Shown here: positions 51,451 through 63,654 of the stretch, piece after piece
How positions within the stretch are numbered: the first letter of the stretch is position 1
How the letters are laid out: the number at the start of each line of letters is the position of its first letter
Assembly (NCBI GenBank): GCA_963854735.1
Contig: OY978100.1
Location: 930,001 to 994,000 of the forward strand
DNA length: 64,000 nucleotides
From: Marvania coccoides
Taxonomy: Eukaryota > Chlorophyta > Trebouxiophyceae > Chlorellales > Chlorellaceae
Direction: 5' to 3'
Program-made: the position numbers and the translations under genes
Notes under the pieces: model-generated
What the model saw: only the letters and a program-made list of their open reading frames with translations
Told to the model about the DNA's origin: nothing
The model's database searches: none

Positions 51451-52921
51451 ATGGCAACCACAGCTCCAAATAACGTTTCCCCTGATCTCGACGCCTTCTT
51501 CAAGGAATTCAATTGGTCCTTTGTGGTTTCCAATCCAAGAGAAGTAGATAACCCCATCATATACGCCAGCCAAAACTTTTTCGAGGTGGGTTGGTGAGGA
51601 GCCGTCAACTTGTGTTCAAGTTCTCACCATTCTACTGGAGCGTTATTTTGCCTCTATGCATCCAGCGCACAGGCGGCGCCCTGCCCTGTTTAATAATACT
51701 CCACCTATTCATGTGCTCACCCGTCTTCTTTACCCTGGCAGATGACTGGCTACGCTCCGGAAGAAATCTTGAATAAGAACTGCCGTTTCCTTCAAGGCCC
51801 GGAGACATCTCGGCAAGCGGTGATGGAAATTAGAGATGCAATCCGCGAAGAGCGACCCACATCCGTTTGCCTGCTCAACTACCGCAAGAATGGCGAGGCG
51901 TGAGTTATTTTATTTTCCCCAAAGCTCTCCGTTTTCGAGCAATAATATTTACTTTACCCCCTTTCTTTCCCTGGGCAGATTCTGGAACGCGTTTTCTCTG
52001 ACGCCGGTCTTCGGCGCTACTGGCTGCGTGGACCACTACATCGGGCTGCAATCTGACGTCACAGCCCTGGTTGGCGGTCCTGAAGTCGATGAAGCGGCGG
52101 TGAAAGCCATCGTGCAAACCGAGCTCGACCAAGCCGCACTGCTGGCGGACGGCATTCAGCGCCATGCTGAGGCCATGCATTCGAGGTGCCACAGCAGCTG
52201 CGCTGCAAGCGAGAGCGTTTCCTCATCTCTTTTGAGCGCTCTAGGCGCAATTTCAGGCTCGTTTGTTCTCAGCGACCCCAACCAGCCCGACACCCCCATG
52301 GTGTACTGCAGCCCGGCATTTTTGGCGCTCACAGGGTCAGTAACTTATTTTGAAGGGGTTGCGTTTTGAAGGAGTTGCTCTTTGAAGGAGTTGTTTTTAT
52401 CTTTCCACGTGGGATTTTGGCAGAGCTCCTAAATTATCATTAATTGTCCCTAAAATCCTGCCTTTCTTAATATGCATTGCAGATATAGCTGTGAAGAGCT
52501 CGTCGGCAAGAACTGCAGGATGCTCCAGGGGCCTGGAACTGATGCTGTGGCGGTGCAGCAGCTGCGAGATGCTGTTGCCGCGCAGACATTCACAACGGTG
52601 ACGCTGCTGAACTACAAAAAAGATGGCACTTCCTTTTGGAATGTTGTGCACATCGCTCCTGTGCGGGACGCTGCCGGCAATGTGCAATTTTTCTGCGGCG
52701 TGCAGTCATCCCTGCCCTCTAACCTTCTTTCCCCGCCCAAGAATGCTTCGGCTACCGCAGTGGAAGCTCCGCCTGAACCCACTGCGATGCAGCTGCTCGG
52801 CGAGCGCGGCACTGTGGCGGCCATCAAAGTTGCTGCCAGGAGTTTGTCTGTCCATGGACTGAGGAGGGATCCAGCCGACCAGCACCGCCCTTCTGTAGAC
52901 GAGGCGCCTAATGAGGGTTGA
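51451..52921 (+). CDS. Dual LOV-domain photoreceptor without kinase
   Basis: Four exons (51451-51585, 51742-51899, 51979-52335, 52483-52921) give 362 aa. LOV1 (residues about 12-125) has NKNCRFLQGPET, LLNYRKNGEAFWN and the DHYIGLQSDVT strand; LOV2 (about 185-290) has GKNCRMLQGPGTD, LLNYKKDGTSFWN and FFCGVQSSL. Both carry the cysteine that forms the FMN adduct in blue light. A helical linker joins them and a 70-residue tail follows. No Ser/Thr kinase follows before the next gene, so this is not a phototropin; it resembles plant PAS/LOV or twin-LOV proteins. A perfect-looking acceptor at 53077 precedes 31 open codons to a TAG at 53173 and might be an alternative last exon. Confidence 0.9.
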
Positions 52922-53512
52922 GATGACTCTATGATGGATGCTCAATTAATTCAATAATTGTTGATGTTGCGTCAGTCACGTTTACCGCTCTTTTATTCGT
53001 TACAAAAGAATTTTTTGCTGTCTTTCGTTTTAATTAAGCATGTAAACACACCGTTTCATCATTATTTTCTACTGCAGCTTAGTGATGGCTTCTCTAGCGA
53101 GGCCCCACCTAATCCCTTTCGGTCATTCTGTGCGGACGCTGGCAAGCTTATAAGAATGAAGGGTCAGAAATAGAGCAAATTCAATGATTTACACGTTAAT
53201 ATTATTATATTACTGGCTGTATCTCTTGATGATTCCATTTAGTACGCGATAAGAAGGATCCCTTTGGACAACGCCGCTCAGCAGCTCTAGAGAAAGAATG
53301 ATATAAAACACATCAAATTTTCAGATTCAGAAAGGAAATGGGTGTGGTGTGCATGCACCGAAGAAGGATGAAATTGACTGCCACAAATTGCCGCATGCGT
53401 TCATTTTAGACGTTGGGTAGTAGTAATAAGAAGGGAGGAAAAAAAAACAAAATTGAAATCAGGAAGAAAAACTAGAAAGTACTGCTCAGCAAAAACACTC
53501 TCGCGCTCCTGC
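52922..53512. other. Convergent intergenic region, LOV gene and GYD1
   Basis: 591 bp with both 3' UTRs. It includes the possible alternative LOV exon at 53078-53173; otherwise nothing is seen. Confidence 0.4.
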
Positions 53513-56500
53513 TCATACCTGCGCGCTATGCTGCTGCTCTGCCTTGGGCTTGGTGGCCTCGTCCACCAGGTACACCAGCCCCCGGAAGTTGATGCCAGAG
53601 TGGTTGCTCAGCGACATCTCGCAAGTGCGCGAGGTGGAGTAGCCGTCGGAGCAGCCAGCCACGTTGAGGTGCTGCAGCGAGGCGCCCGTCAGCTCGGGGT
53701 AGCGCATGCCGCGATCTCCCGCCATGCCGCAGCAGGGGATGCCCGAGGGCACCACCTCGTCAGCGCACATGGACGCCACCTTCATAAACGACTCCTCGAT
53801 GCCCATCTTCTTGGAGGAGCACGGCACGTGCACCGCCACCGAGTCTCGCACCTTGGTGAACTCCAGTTTGTCCATCAGGAAGTGGCGAATGAACTCCACA
53901 GGCTCGTACAGCGAGAACCGCAGCGCAGGGTCAGACAGCCCCGCCTTGACCTGGGACAGGCAGGGGGAGGTGTCCATGACAATGGGGTACTTGCCGCCCT
54001 CGCTGGCCTTGAGCAGCGCGGCCTCCAGCTCGGATCCCTTCTTGGCGGCCGCATCCTTGAACCCTCTGCTGTTGAACATCATGCCGCAGCAGGTGGAAGA
54101 CAGCCCCTCGGGGTACACCACCTCGTACCCCGCCTTGTGAAACAGCGACAGCAGCTTCTCGTGCACCGAGGCCTGCTGGTCGTCGCTGCGGGAGGGACCC
54201 ATAATGCGGGTAACGCAAGCAGGGGCGTACACCACCTTGCGAGGGATGCCAGGCTTGTCAGCAGCGGTGGCAACGGGCGCGGGGGGCGTGAGGTCCAGCG
54301 GCGACGCGCCTTTGGGCATGTAGGGGTTCCACTCTGGCACCATGTGGTCGGAGGCCTTGTTGAGGGCGGAGGAGATGACCTTGAGCGGGGTGGCACCCAG
54401 CACGCCGTGCACCGCGCTTACCACGTTGAGCATCTTGTTCATGCCCCACGCCACAGCGCCAAAGTTGTTGGCGAGGGCGTCTGCCACGCGGGAGGCGCGA
54501 GGGGCGGCGGCCATGTCGTCGCTGCGCAGCTGCTTGATCAGCTCGCCGGTGTTAATCTTGACGGGGCACTTTTCCTGGCACATGCCGTCGGCGGCGCAGG
54601 TGTCCTGGCCGTCGTACGCAAAGGCCTTGGACATCTCGTCCAGGCGGGTCTGCTGCTGGGCGGTGCGGTCGGGGATCTCGCGCAGGCGGTACAGCTCCTT
54701 GTAGACGGCGATGCGCTGTCGGGGGGTGATGGTGATGTCGCGCGAGGGGCAGTTGGACTCGCAGAAGCCGCACTCGATGCAGCGGTTGACCAGCGGGGAG
54801 GCGGTGGGGCTGGGCTTCAGGTTCTTGACGTGCACCATGGGGTCCTTGTTGAGGATGACGCCGGGGTTGAGCACGTACTCGGGGTCGAACAGCTCCTTGA
54901 GCTCCCACATGAGCTCGGTGGCCTTGGTGCCCCACTCCATTTCAACGTAGGGGGCCATGTTGCGCCCAGTGCCGTGCTCGCCCTTGAGGGAGCCGCCGTG
55001 CTTGACAGCCACGATGTAGCACATCTCGTCCATCATGTCCTGTTGGTTGTGGGGGGGCAGGGGAGAGGATTTCAAGTTAGATTGGCGATGAAAAAGAAAA
55101 GCAAAAGAAAAACCGCGTGCGACAAAAATTCCCAATTGGAAAGTGCTAAATTTAAATGTAAATCAAAGCTCTAGAGTAGGAATTGGAGCGCTGAAAATTC
55201 GCCGACACTAGAAACTAATAATCAACACAAAATTACCTGGAAGCGCTTGACCTCCTCTGGGGTGCGGAATCCCTGGGAGAACACCAGGTGGAGGTTGCCC
55301 TCGAGAGCGTGGCCAAAGCACGACGCGTCGTGGTACTCAAACTTTTGGAACATCTCGATGAGGTCCATGGTCATGGCACCAAGGCGGTCGGTGGGGCACG
55401 CAACGTCCTCCAGCAGCATGGTGGTGCCGGCCTCGCGGGCGCCGCCCACGATGGGGATCAGCCCCTTACGCACGTCCCAGAACACCGTTGTGACCTTGGA
55501 GTCGTGGGAGAACTCGTAGGTGGAAAGGTCCTTGTGGTTGCCGGGGGCCGGGCCAAATGGCAGCGAGGAATTGCGCAGGGAGGCGTGCACCTCGGCGATG
55601 CGTGCCTTCAGGTCCTCGGCGCTCTGCCCACGGCACTCGATGAGCAGCGCCGCCGCCATGGGGCCGCAGCCCACAATGTCGGGCACCAGGCCCGCCATCT
55701 TATCATCGGCCTCGCACTCCCGCAGCGAGGCGCGGTCGAACATCTCCACCGCATCCACGGCGGTCTCCCGGCGCAGCACCGCGGCGGCCTGGCAGGCGGA
55801 CATGACGTCGGGGAAGAGCACAAAGGCGGAGGCCTTGTTGGGCCACTCGGGGACCGTGTTGTAGGTGACCTCAGACACGAAGCCCAGGGTGCCCTCGCTG
55901 CCGATCATCAGACGCTTGACGATCTCGATGGGGTCGTCCACGGGGAAGTCCACCAGCGCGTTGAGGGAGTAGCCGGTGGTGCACTTGATGGCAAACTTGC
56001 GGCGGATGAGCGACGACAGCTGCTTGTCGGCCTGGATGCGCTTGGCCAGGGCCACAACGCCGTCCACCAGCTTGGCGTGCGAGGTGAGGAAGGAGGCGCG
56101 CGAGGCGGGGTCTGCGGTGTCCAGCACCGTGCCGTCGTTGAACACAATGCGCATGTCGCGGAGGGTGTGGTAGGTGTTCTGGGACACGCCGCAGCACATG
56201 CCGGAGGAGTTGTTGGACACGATGCCACCGATCATGCAGGAGTCGATCGAGGAGGGGTCGGGGCCGATTTTGTACTGCACCGGGTGCTTGTGTTTGTGCT
56301 TGTGGTTGGCCAGGATGCGGTTGACCTCGCCGCCGATCAGCCCAGGCTGCAGCGTGATGGTGCTGCCGTCGCCCTGTAAAATTGAGGAGGGACGAAAAGG
56401 AGGGGGGGTCAATAGTGTTGTTGAATTGAAACGGAGGATTCTTCTTCAAAAGCGTATGGAAGAGTAGAAAAGGAAAGAGAGATGCCTGCTTACGTGGACA

Positions 56501-57243
56501 GTGAAGTTTCTGAAGTTCTTGCCGGAGTGGCTGATCTTGATGAGGACGGAGTCGGTGAGGGCCTGGCCGGAGAGGGAGGTGCCGGCCGCGCGGAAGGTCA
56601 CCGGCACGCCATGCTTCTTGGCGATGGGCAGAATCTTGCGGACCTCCTCCTCGGTGTGCACCTTGAGCACCAGCTTGGGGTTGAGGCGATAGAAGGAGGC
56701 GTCGGTGCCGTAGGCAAAGGTGCGTACAGGGTCGGTGAACTGCCGCTCCTTGGGGATGAAGGCTGGTGTGGGAGGTGGGGAAGAAATGAAGCATGAGTTT
56801 TATTAGGAAGAATAAATTGGGGGGAAATTGGGCAGACCTATCCTTGGAGGGAGGTTGCAAAATAAAAATATGTGGTTGCGTCACTACTCACAAGTGATTT
56901 CATCGGTGAAGGCTTGGTAGCGCCCGTCCTCGATGCGCCTGCCGTCGACATTTTCGAATTCCTTGGCCACAAAGTCCTTCTCGTGCGGCTCCACCACGGA
57001 GATGGCCCCCACTGAGTCGACGTGAATGAGCGGCAGAACATCTGGCTGCAATTTGGTTGCCACCTGCTGGGCGGGGAACGCTGCTTTCGCGCGGGTCTGG
57101 CCAATGGAAGGGACACGCTCGGTGACAGGGGCACGCAGACCGGTGCCGAAAATGCCCGAAGTCTGAGCACCAGGAATCGAGGCCTCAGATGAGGATCCCA
57201 ACAGGCCTTGCAACCTGCCCCTCAGAAGCGAGGCCCGCTTCAT
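53513..57243 (-). CDS. GYD1: Glycolate dehydrogenase (FAD / iron-sulfur), mitochondrial
   Basis: Four exons (57243-56892, 56762-56494, 56373-55237, 55039-53513) give 1,094 aa, matching the size I recall for Chlamydomonas GYD1. A FAD-binding-4 domain (VTFRAAGTSLSGQALTDSVL; GIVSNNSSGMCCGV) and FAD-oxidase C domain (GSEGTLGFVSEVTY; KHGGSLKGEHGTGRNMAPY) come first. Two ferredoxin-like clusters (CIECGFCESNCPSRD; CAADGMCQEKCP) and CCG-type domains (SSTCCGMMFNS; GIPCCGMAGDRG) follow. Thus GlcD/GlcE-like and GlcF-like parts are fused. It oxidises glycolate (or D-lactate) and feeds electrons to the quinone pool. The presequence MKRASLLRGRLQGLLGSS is mitochondrial. A HKHKHKHKH insertion sits near residue 225. 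D-lactate dehydrogenase is the alternative call. Confidence 0.92.
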
Positions 57244-58159
57244 GCCGAAAATTCTAGAGAGAGCTTTTTGAAATTTCAAAGATTGGAATGAAAAGGGCGT
57301 GGTAGGATAGTTGTGGTAGGAGAAGTTGTAGGAGAAGGACGATGAGATAGGGAATCGCCCTTCCTCACACTCAATCGTGAAATTATCAAGTATGTCCTGA
57401 ATGTATAATTAATTACAAATGTCGATAGTAGCGATCAGCATTTTCATTTTTTTTGTGATCGAGAAGAGCAAAGCGCGCCAAAAAATATGGAGTTGAATTT
57501 TTTTTAAATAAAATAAAAATGGGCATCAGATTTGGTTTTTATCGGATTTGATGAAACTCTAATGCACGAGGAGTGGACAGAAGGAGGCTCAAGCGTAGAA
57601 GAGTAGTGATTGAAGAGGATCCATGCAGCTTAATCCTGTTGTTTAGGAGATGACGCACGGAGCGTTCGCACAATGCCGCCTCCCTCTCCCCCCCAGGCGC
57701 TTGACTGCCAGCTGCAACGAAGAATATGGGAGCAGCAGCTTTGCAAATGATGCAGCACAGCAACAGCTTTTATTTGCAGGCCAGAGAGCTGCACTTGGGA
57801 ATTCCCAGATTCGACATGCCGTCATACGACCTCCCGGGAACGCACTGAGTTAGCTGTACTTCAAGAGAGGAGCAGGCCGCCTGGCGGTGCTGGCTCTGCG
57901 GCTCGTGCACGAGCTCAACATGCTGGTAGGGGCTGAAAAAAGCATCCTATTTCTTTTTCAAAGCTAGAATTATTCTCTAGAATGGTTTTCGTTAGCCTTA
58001 TCACAAGCAAAGGTCTCCCAAAATGCGCGCGCGCCCAGTGCCCAGGTTGGACGATGGTAGAGTTCTCATTCTCGTCCCTTTTCCGATTACTTATGCAATC
58101 GTAAAGCATTTCAGAAAGAAATCTAAACTGCTGTCTGTCCATCCCCAGATCGATCAACC
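57244..58159. promoter_or_regulatory. Shared divergent region, GYD1 and SGAT
   Basis: 916 bp between outward start codons of two consecutive C2-cycle enzymes, the longest such gap here. Open frames in it are short and compositionally random. A GCGCGCGC run lies at about 58025-58032 and CATT/AAAT-rich tracts at 57490-57525. No clear TATA box. Confidence 0.5.
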
Positions 58160-59860
58160 ATGTTGGCTCGACAGGTCCTCTCCAAGCGCAGGGCCCTCCT
58201 GCAGCGTGCCTGGATGTCTTCCATGCCCGCATACGCCGAGGAGGTGAGTTTATAAATTTATCTGTGCAAAAAGTATCGCCTTCCACCACAATGCGCGCTC
58301 ACTTTGCGGGTTGTAGGAAGTTGTGATCCCTGTTTCTAATATTTTAGTTACACGCACTTGAATTCATTACACGCACTCTAGCACCTTGTATCACTTTTCC
58401 CATTGCGAAAACAGCCCCCCTCATCGCACCATTGCACAATTGTCTGTCTCATAAGATCACCTACCCCCCAAAAATGAAAAAAACAGAAGATTTATGCCTT
58501 TATCTTTGCCTGTGTAGATTGCGGGTGAAATGCCAAAGACCATGCCCGCATTTAGCCACACCCCCGCTGGCCGCAACCACCTTTTCGTGCCAGGTGAGGG
58601 TTTTTTCCCCGCCTGCTGTAGTTAAATAGCAACAATTCTACTTTCCCGACTCTGAAAATTTCTCTCTCTTCTTCTCGCCATGCCCCAGGTCCCGTCAACA
58701 TTCACGAGGACGTGCTGCGGGCGATGCACGTGGGCGGCCAAAACCACCGCGACCCCTGGTTCAACGAGTTCTACAAGACCTGCCTGGAGGAGACCAAGAT
58801 GATCTTCAACACCTCCGCCGGCACCCCCATCTTCTACCCCGGCACCGGCACCGGCGGGTGGGAGTCTGCGCTCACCAACACCCTCTCCCCCGGAGACAAG
58901 GTGGTCACCTTCCGCTACGGCCTGTTCTCGCACCTGTGGATCGACATGATGCAGCGCCTGGGGCTGGAGGTGGAGGTCATCGACTGCCGCTGGGGCGACG
59001 GCGCGGACGAGGAGCGCCTGGCAGAGGTGCTGGCCAAGGACACCGAGAAGAAGATCAAGGCGGTGTGCGTGGTACACAACGAGACCACCACCGGAGTCAC
59101 CTCCGACATCGGCGAGGTGCGCAAAACCATGGACGCCAAGAGCCACCCCGCGCTGCTGCTGGTGGACGGCGTGTCCTCCATCGGCGCTCTCGACTTCCAG
59201 TTTGACAAGTGGCGTGTGGACGTGGCCGTCACCGGCTCCCAGAAGGCACTGTCCCTGCCCACCGGCCTGGCCGTGGTGTGCGCGTCCGACAAGGCCATCG
59301 CCGCCTCCAAGACGACCGCCACCTCAAAGCGTGTCTACTACGACTGGGCAGACATGCTGCGCACCAACCCCAGCGGCAACGTGCCCTACACCCCTGAGCT
59401 GCAGATGCTTTACGGGCTGCGCGCGTCGCTGAAGCTGCTGCAGGAGGAGGGCGGCATGCCGGCTGTCGTGGCGCGCCACCACCGCCTGGCCGAGGGCACG
59501 AGGAAGGCCGTCGCGGGGTGGGGCTTGGAGCTGCTGTGCAAGAATCCCAGGTGGCAGTCTGACTCTCTCTCAGTGATCGAGATCCCTGAGGGCATCGACT
59601 CGCAGAAGATTGTGGACGTTGCGTACGCAAAGTACAACCTCTCGCTGGGCATTGGGCTGGACAGGGTGAAGGGCAAGGTGTTCCGCATTGGTCACTTGGG
59701 CAATATGGACGAGCTCATGCTTAGCAGCGCGCTGTGTGGCGTGGAGATGGCAATGAAGGACGCAGGGGTACCGGTGGAGCTGGGCAGCGGCGTGTCTAAG
59801 GCGATGGACTACTGGATGAAGACAAAGAACCTGATCCCCAGCAGGGAACACATGCTTTGA
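58160..59860 (+). CDS. SGAT: Serine:glyoxylate aminotransferase, mitochondrial form
   Basis: Three exons (58160-58243, 58518-58593, 58689-59860) give 443 aa. It transfers the amino group of serine to glyoxylate, giving hydroxypyruvate and glycine. Plant-type blocks are AGRNHLFVPGPVNIHEDVL, VGGQNHRDPWFNEF, GTGTGGWESALTNTLSPGD, HNETTTGVTSDIG, VDGVSSIGALDF and the PLP-lysine segment VTGSQKALSLPTGL. The N-terminus MLARQVLSKRRALLQRAWMS is an amphipathic mitochondrial presequence. The tail is EHML, whereas plant SGAT ends in a PTS1 (SRI). Product hydroxypyruvate is the substrate of the HPR1 encoded 8 kb away. Codon bias is strong. It is head-to-head with GYD1. Confidence 0.96.
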
Positions 59861-60132
59861 TACAATTCAAGCGGAGAACTTTATTTTTGAAATAACTTCT
59901 GAGAGTAGTAAAAAGAGAAGAGAAAATTAATTATAATCCCATGTTCCTCCCTTAAGATTGAATCCTTCGTTTTTTTTTCCATTTCATCATTTGAACGAAT
60001 GCACGGCTCCATCATAATATGTATACTAAAGAGCTGTGTATTGCTGGGGCGTTCCTCCGATATACGTACCATTTTGTTTAAACTTGATTTGTTTCTTTTA
60101 AAAAGGCTGGTGTTAGTTTAAAAAAACGATGC

Positions 60133-61131
60133 TCAGTTCAGCACGCCAGAAGCTATTTTATCAATAATGTCCATCTCCCCTCCAAACTGTTCCGCTGCAC
60201 TTGCTTGCTCGAAAGCACTGCTTCTCGCCGCTTTCTCCTCCCCAATCATTTCTTCTATCATTTCCTCAACCGATGGCAAATTCTCAACAAAATTCATAGA
60301 CGAGGCTGGGCCAGGGGGTGGCGGCCTTTCATCCAACGCCTTTGCCAGCAGAAAACCCAGGCTGCTGTCAAGGTCGCTGGCCGTCAGTTTTAATGCCGCC
60401 ACGTCTCCCACCGGGCTGGATTCAAGCATGAGGACTATTGTATTTTGAGCCAAGGTTCTGCAAATATTTAAAAATAAAAAAGATTGAGAAAGCCCGGCAA
60501 AAATGCAGATGCAAGGATAAAAACAATCTCAATGAATATTACTGTACACAAGAGATATATCGGGCTTTAAACTCACGTCAAATCGTTAAACAACACTACT
60601 TTTCTTTTTCCCCAGCCGCCGCCGTCGATCCAGTTGTCTGACATAGGCTGATCCCAATGTGGCTGCATTTAAAAAGAAATCAAAATGAAAATATCGATTG
60701 CCAGCTATTTTTTATTTTATTTTTTCTCTCACCTCTCCCTCATCCAGCGCCCTACTCAGCGGCTGTTCTAAAAGCCACGGCATGCAAGGTCGGAAGATGA
60801 TGTCCCGCCCACCTGCAGCATCTAAAAGCTGCCGGACAGCTGGCAACTCTTCAATATAAAATCCGGCAGCAATAATAGTGGGCTGAGGCCCGGTAAAAAG
60901 ACCAGCAGAAGGTGATGGAGCGTCAGGCGGTCCGTCACTAGGTACTGCAGCAGAGACGCTCAAACGGCCGCCATTTGTCGAAAATAGTGTAGCTCTAGAA
61001 TAATTAAGGCGTTGGAAGATTATGGCTGCTGGGGAAAGGCGCAAAATTGTCCGTGCTGCTCCTCTTTCATGTTTCGATAGAAGAATTTCGTGGGAAACCA
61101 CGCCCCCAGCTCGGGTTGATATCGCCTTCAT
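60133..61131 (-). CDS. Unknown protein with organelle transit peptide
   Basis: Three exons (61131-60733, 60662-60577, 60457-60133) give 269 aa. The first 60-70 residues are Arg/Ser/Ala-rich with few acidic residues and look like a plastid or mitochondrial transit peptide. The central domain contains IIAAGFYIEELPAVRQLLDA, FRPCMPWLLEQPLSRALDEGE, WIDGGGWGKRKVVLFNDL and TIVLMLESSPVG, two alpha/beta units that recall short DUF3783-like proteins of cyanobacteria and plastids. That link is from memory and weak. The C-terminal 70 residues are acidic and helical (SVEEMIEEMIGEEKAAR). Function is unknown. Confidence 0.7.
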
Positions 61132-61578
61132 CCTTCTCAAGTTGTTTTATAAAAAATAATAAAACATCAGGGTTGTTTTCGGCCTTAGCTAAGCGCCGCC
61201 ATTCTGGGCTTCATGATCTGTGAGCTGTCCCAAGTTTCGATTGGGCTATTAACAGCTCAATAAGATGCAAGCAGGCGTGGCACGACATCTATGGTATCGA
61301 GGAAAAGTCGGAAACTGGGAGCAGCATTGTCTTCAATTTTCAAAAGCAGTTGTTGGTTGTTCACCCGCCTGACGTCTAGGCTTCGGGATGCATGCTCACG
61401 ATTTATTCCCGCTGCCTCTCCAGAATTGCCTTCAAAGTCAAAGCTCTTATTGATTCTATATTTTTAAGCAATTATCGGGGGATTGATTTTATATTTTTAA
61501 GCACTTATCTACATATTCTTGATGATAAATTTTTTTTTTGGTACAAGAAAGAAATATAAAGAGTCAAAAAGTAGTCAG
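61132..61578. other. Intergenic region upstream of the unknown plastid-type gene
   Basis: 447 bp with the promoter of the preceding gene and the TAF7 3' UTR. A partial duplication GATT-C/T-TATATTTTTAAGCA...TTATC occurs twice around 61452-61508. No gene seen. Confidence 0.4.
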
Positions 61579-62382
61579 TCATTTCTTCACAGGCGCCCAG
61601 CGGCCTTGCTTGGTCACGGGATCCACCTCCCAAACTTCCTCATGGTCCACAAACTTGTAGCCCTTTGGTGCTCCGCCCTGCAAATAAATATATAAATAAA
61701 ATAAACAAAGTATTTGCAAATACAACCTTCAGTAACAATAATAACACGCAGCAAACTGGATTGACGCTGTCTATTTTCAGTTGCATGGTTCAGAGGAGGG
61801 AAGAAAAATTAGAAAAATACAAAAAAAGCTTACGCTCAAAATGTCCAGCAGCTGGCTTTCCACGCGTGCAACTGCTTCTGGCGCCACAGGGATCGGTTTC
61901 CTGAACACTCGGTCACGAGCGTTGCGGGCGGGAGGCGTGACTCCATCCCGCACCTCCCCAGTCCTGGCCTCTTCATCCGTGATTTCGCCCACCACCAGCA
62001 CTTGGCCCACGTCGCCGCTCTTTACCAAATTGACGTCGTCGTAACTCTTGTAGCACTCCACGACGGTGGGCAGGTTGAGCACCGTCAGTGGGTAGTCCTG
62101 GCCTTCAAACGTTAGCCTGCCATTCACGTTGCTCTCTGAACAAAAGGGAGTAAAGTTGTGAATTGAAGCGGCGAGGCGGATTATCTATTTTTCTTTCGTG
62201 CATCCAAAGGGCGAACACGCACCGTTGAAGTTGATCTGTAGCTTTTTGGTTGCTGCCTCGCCTTCGTCGCGCAGCGCTATTCGAATGCGATCGGCCACCT
62301 CTTGTATTCGAACGCGGAGCACGTACTGTTCCTCAACTTTGAATATTCCGTTCCTCTCTTGTTCTTTCTTTGTCGCCGACAT
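61579..62382 (-). CDS. TAF7: TFIID subunit TAF7
   Basis: Three exons (62382-62223, 62135-61834, 61677-61579) give 186 aa. The TAFII55 N-terminal domain is clear: EEQYVLRVRIQEVADRIRIAL, then FEGQDYPLTVLNLPTVVECYKSYDDVNLVKSGDVGQVLVV. TAF7 binds TAF1 and controls its activity within TFIID. The plant and algal form is short and lacks the long C-terminal region of animal TAF7. The C-terminus here (GGAPKGYKFVDHEEVWEVDP) may continue the same fold. It is head-to-head with the S1-domain gene, 233 bp apart. Confidence 0.87.
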
Positions 62383-62615
62383 TTATAAAAGTGATTGAAA
62401 AAATAGAGGAAGAGCAGGCAGACAGGCAGAGGTGCTGTGGAGAAAAAAACTTGGTAAAAAAAATCATTGGATATTTCTTCAGTTCTAAATTTAATTGGTT
62501 GTTCAACTTCATTTGACAACCATCAAGCTGTGAATGAACACTCCCTGTTTTATATTTTATGCTCAAATCAATTGTTTTAGTTAATTAAGCTCTGTGCAGC
62601 CTCCTTTTGATCGCC

Positions 62616-63654
62616 ATGCTGTCGCTCACAAGAAATGTCGCACTGAGAACATGTTCGGAGCTGCTAGCTGCCGTGCAAATGGACTGGACTGCCTCTTTTC
62701 GGTCGGCATCTTGTGTGATGTCTTCAGGGGAAGCGGCTGTCGCGAGCAGCAGCGCCACAGAGGCCATCTGGCCCAAGAACCAAGCTCAGGCGGCCAAGCT
62801 GCGCCGGGTTTTGAGCACCCCCGTCCAGATGGACCCTGCTGCCAACCGGTCGTCGCCCTCTGAAATCGAGGTAAGCTTCCTTTTACTTCCCTCACTGGGC
62901 CCCCCTAGCAGCTCCTCTGCTAACTAACTCTCTGCCTTCCTCCCCCTCGCCGTTGCAGCGTTCTTTGGAGCTGTTTCAGCTGCACAACTCCAGCGTCAAG
63001 GTGGCTGGCGGCCACATGATCAAGGCCCGCGTGCTGCAGGTCGACAAGCGCAAGATTGTGCTGGACGCAGGCATCAAAATGGCCAAGATTGCAGTGTCAG
63101 ACATCACCCCGGACTGCATCTTAGAAATAGCCCCAGACGCCAAAGGTCTGCCGCCACGCGTACCTGGCGAAGTTCGCCCCGGCGACGTGGTGCAAATCTA
63201 CCTGGAGCACGAAGAGACGCCCGAGGGAGACATGCTAGTGAGCGGACAGCAGGCGGCGGTGCGACGGCGGGTGCGGGCGGTGTGGCGGGAGCTGCAAGAC
63301 TGCATGGCATTTGGCCGCCCCGTGAAGGGGCGCATCCTGAACAGCATCGGTGGCGGGTACGCGGTGGGAGTAGGCGGCCTGGTGTGCTTTCTTCCCGGCA
63401 GTTCAGCGACCAGCACCACGACTCGTCGCATCGGAGAGCTGCAAGACTTCAAGGTGCTGCAGATGAACCCTGCGAGGAACAACGTGGTGCTGGCGGACAG
63501 CAGGATTCAGGGCTCGAAGCGGTCAGGAGGAGGAGGGAATAATTGGCGGTACCAGCAGCAGCAGAAACGAGAGAGGGAGGTCGTGAAAGAGGCCGACGGG
63601 ATTGCTCAAGATCTGGGGGCTGCTACTGTTCCTGCGGGTGCTCCTTCTGCATAG
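62616..63654 (+). CDS. Organellar S1-domain ribosomal protein-like
   Basis: Two exons (62616-62870, 62959-63654) give 316 aa. Residues 1-20 (MLSLTRNVALRTCSELLAAV) look like a mitochondrial presequence. The second exon contains two S1/OB-fold units: VKVAGGHMIKARVLQVDKRKI with LDAGIKMAKIAVSD, then MAFGRPVKGRILNSIGGGYAVGVGGLVCFLPGS. The tail is Gly/Gln/Arg-rich. It is probably a mitochondrial small-subunit protein of the bS1 type, with plastid or RNA-decay S1 proteins as alternatives. Confidence 0.8.

Noticed and set aside
53453..55174. 573-codon open frame on the plus strand opposite GYD1
   Set aside because: It is the exact antisense of a GC-rich, strongly codon-biased exon; its Val/His/Gly-rich composition is the usual shadow pattern and it has no family motif.
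53513..57243. Calling the FAD/Fe-S protein a simple D-lactate dehydrogenase
   Set aside because: Plant and animal D-LDH are about half the length and lack the fused ferredoxin and CCG domains; the 1,094-aa fused form and its neighbours favour glycolate dehydrogenase, though D-lactate activity remains possible.
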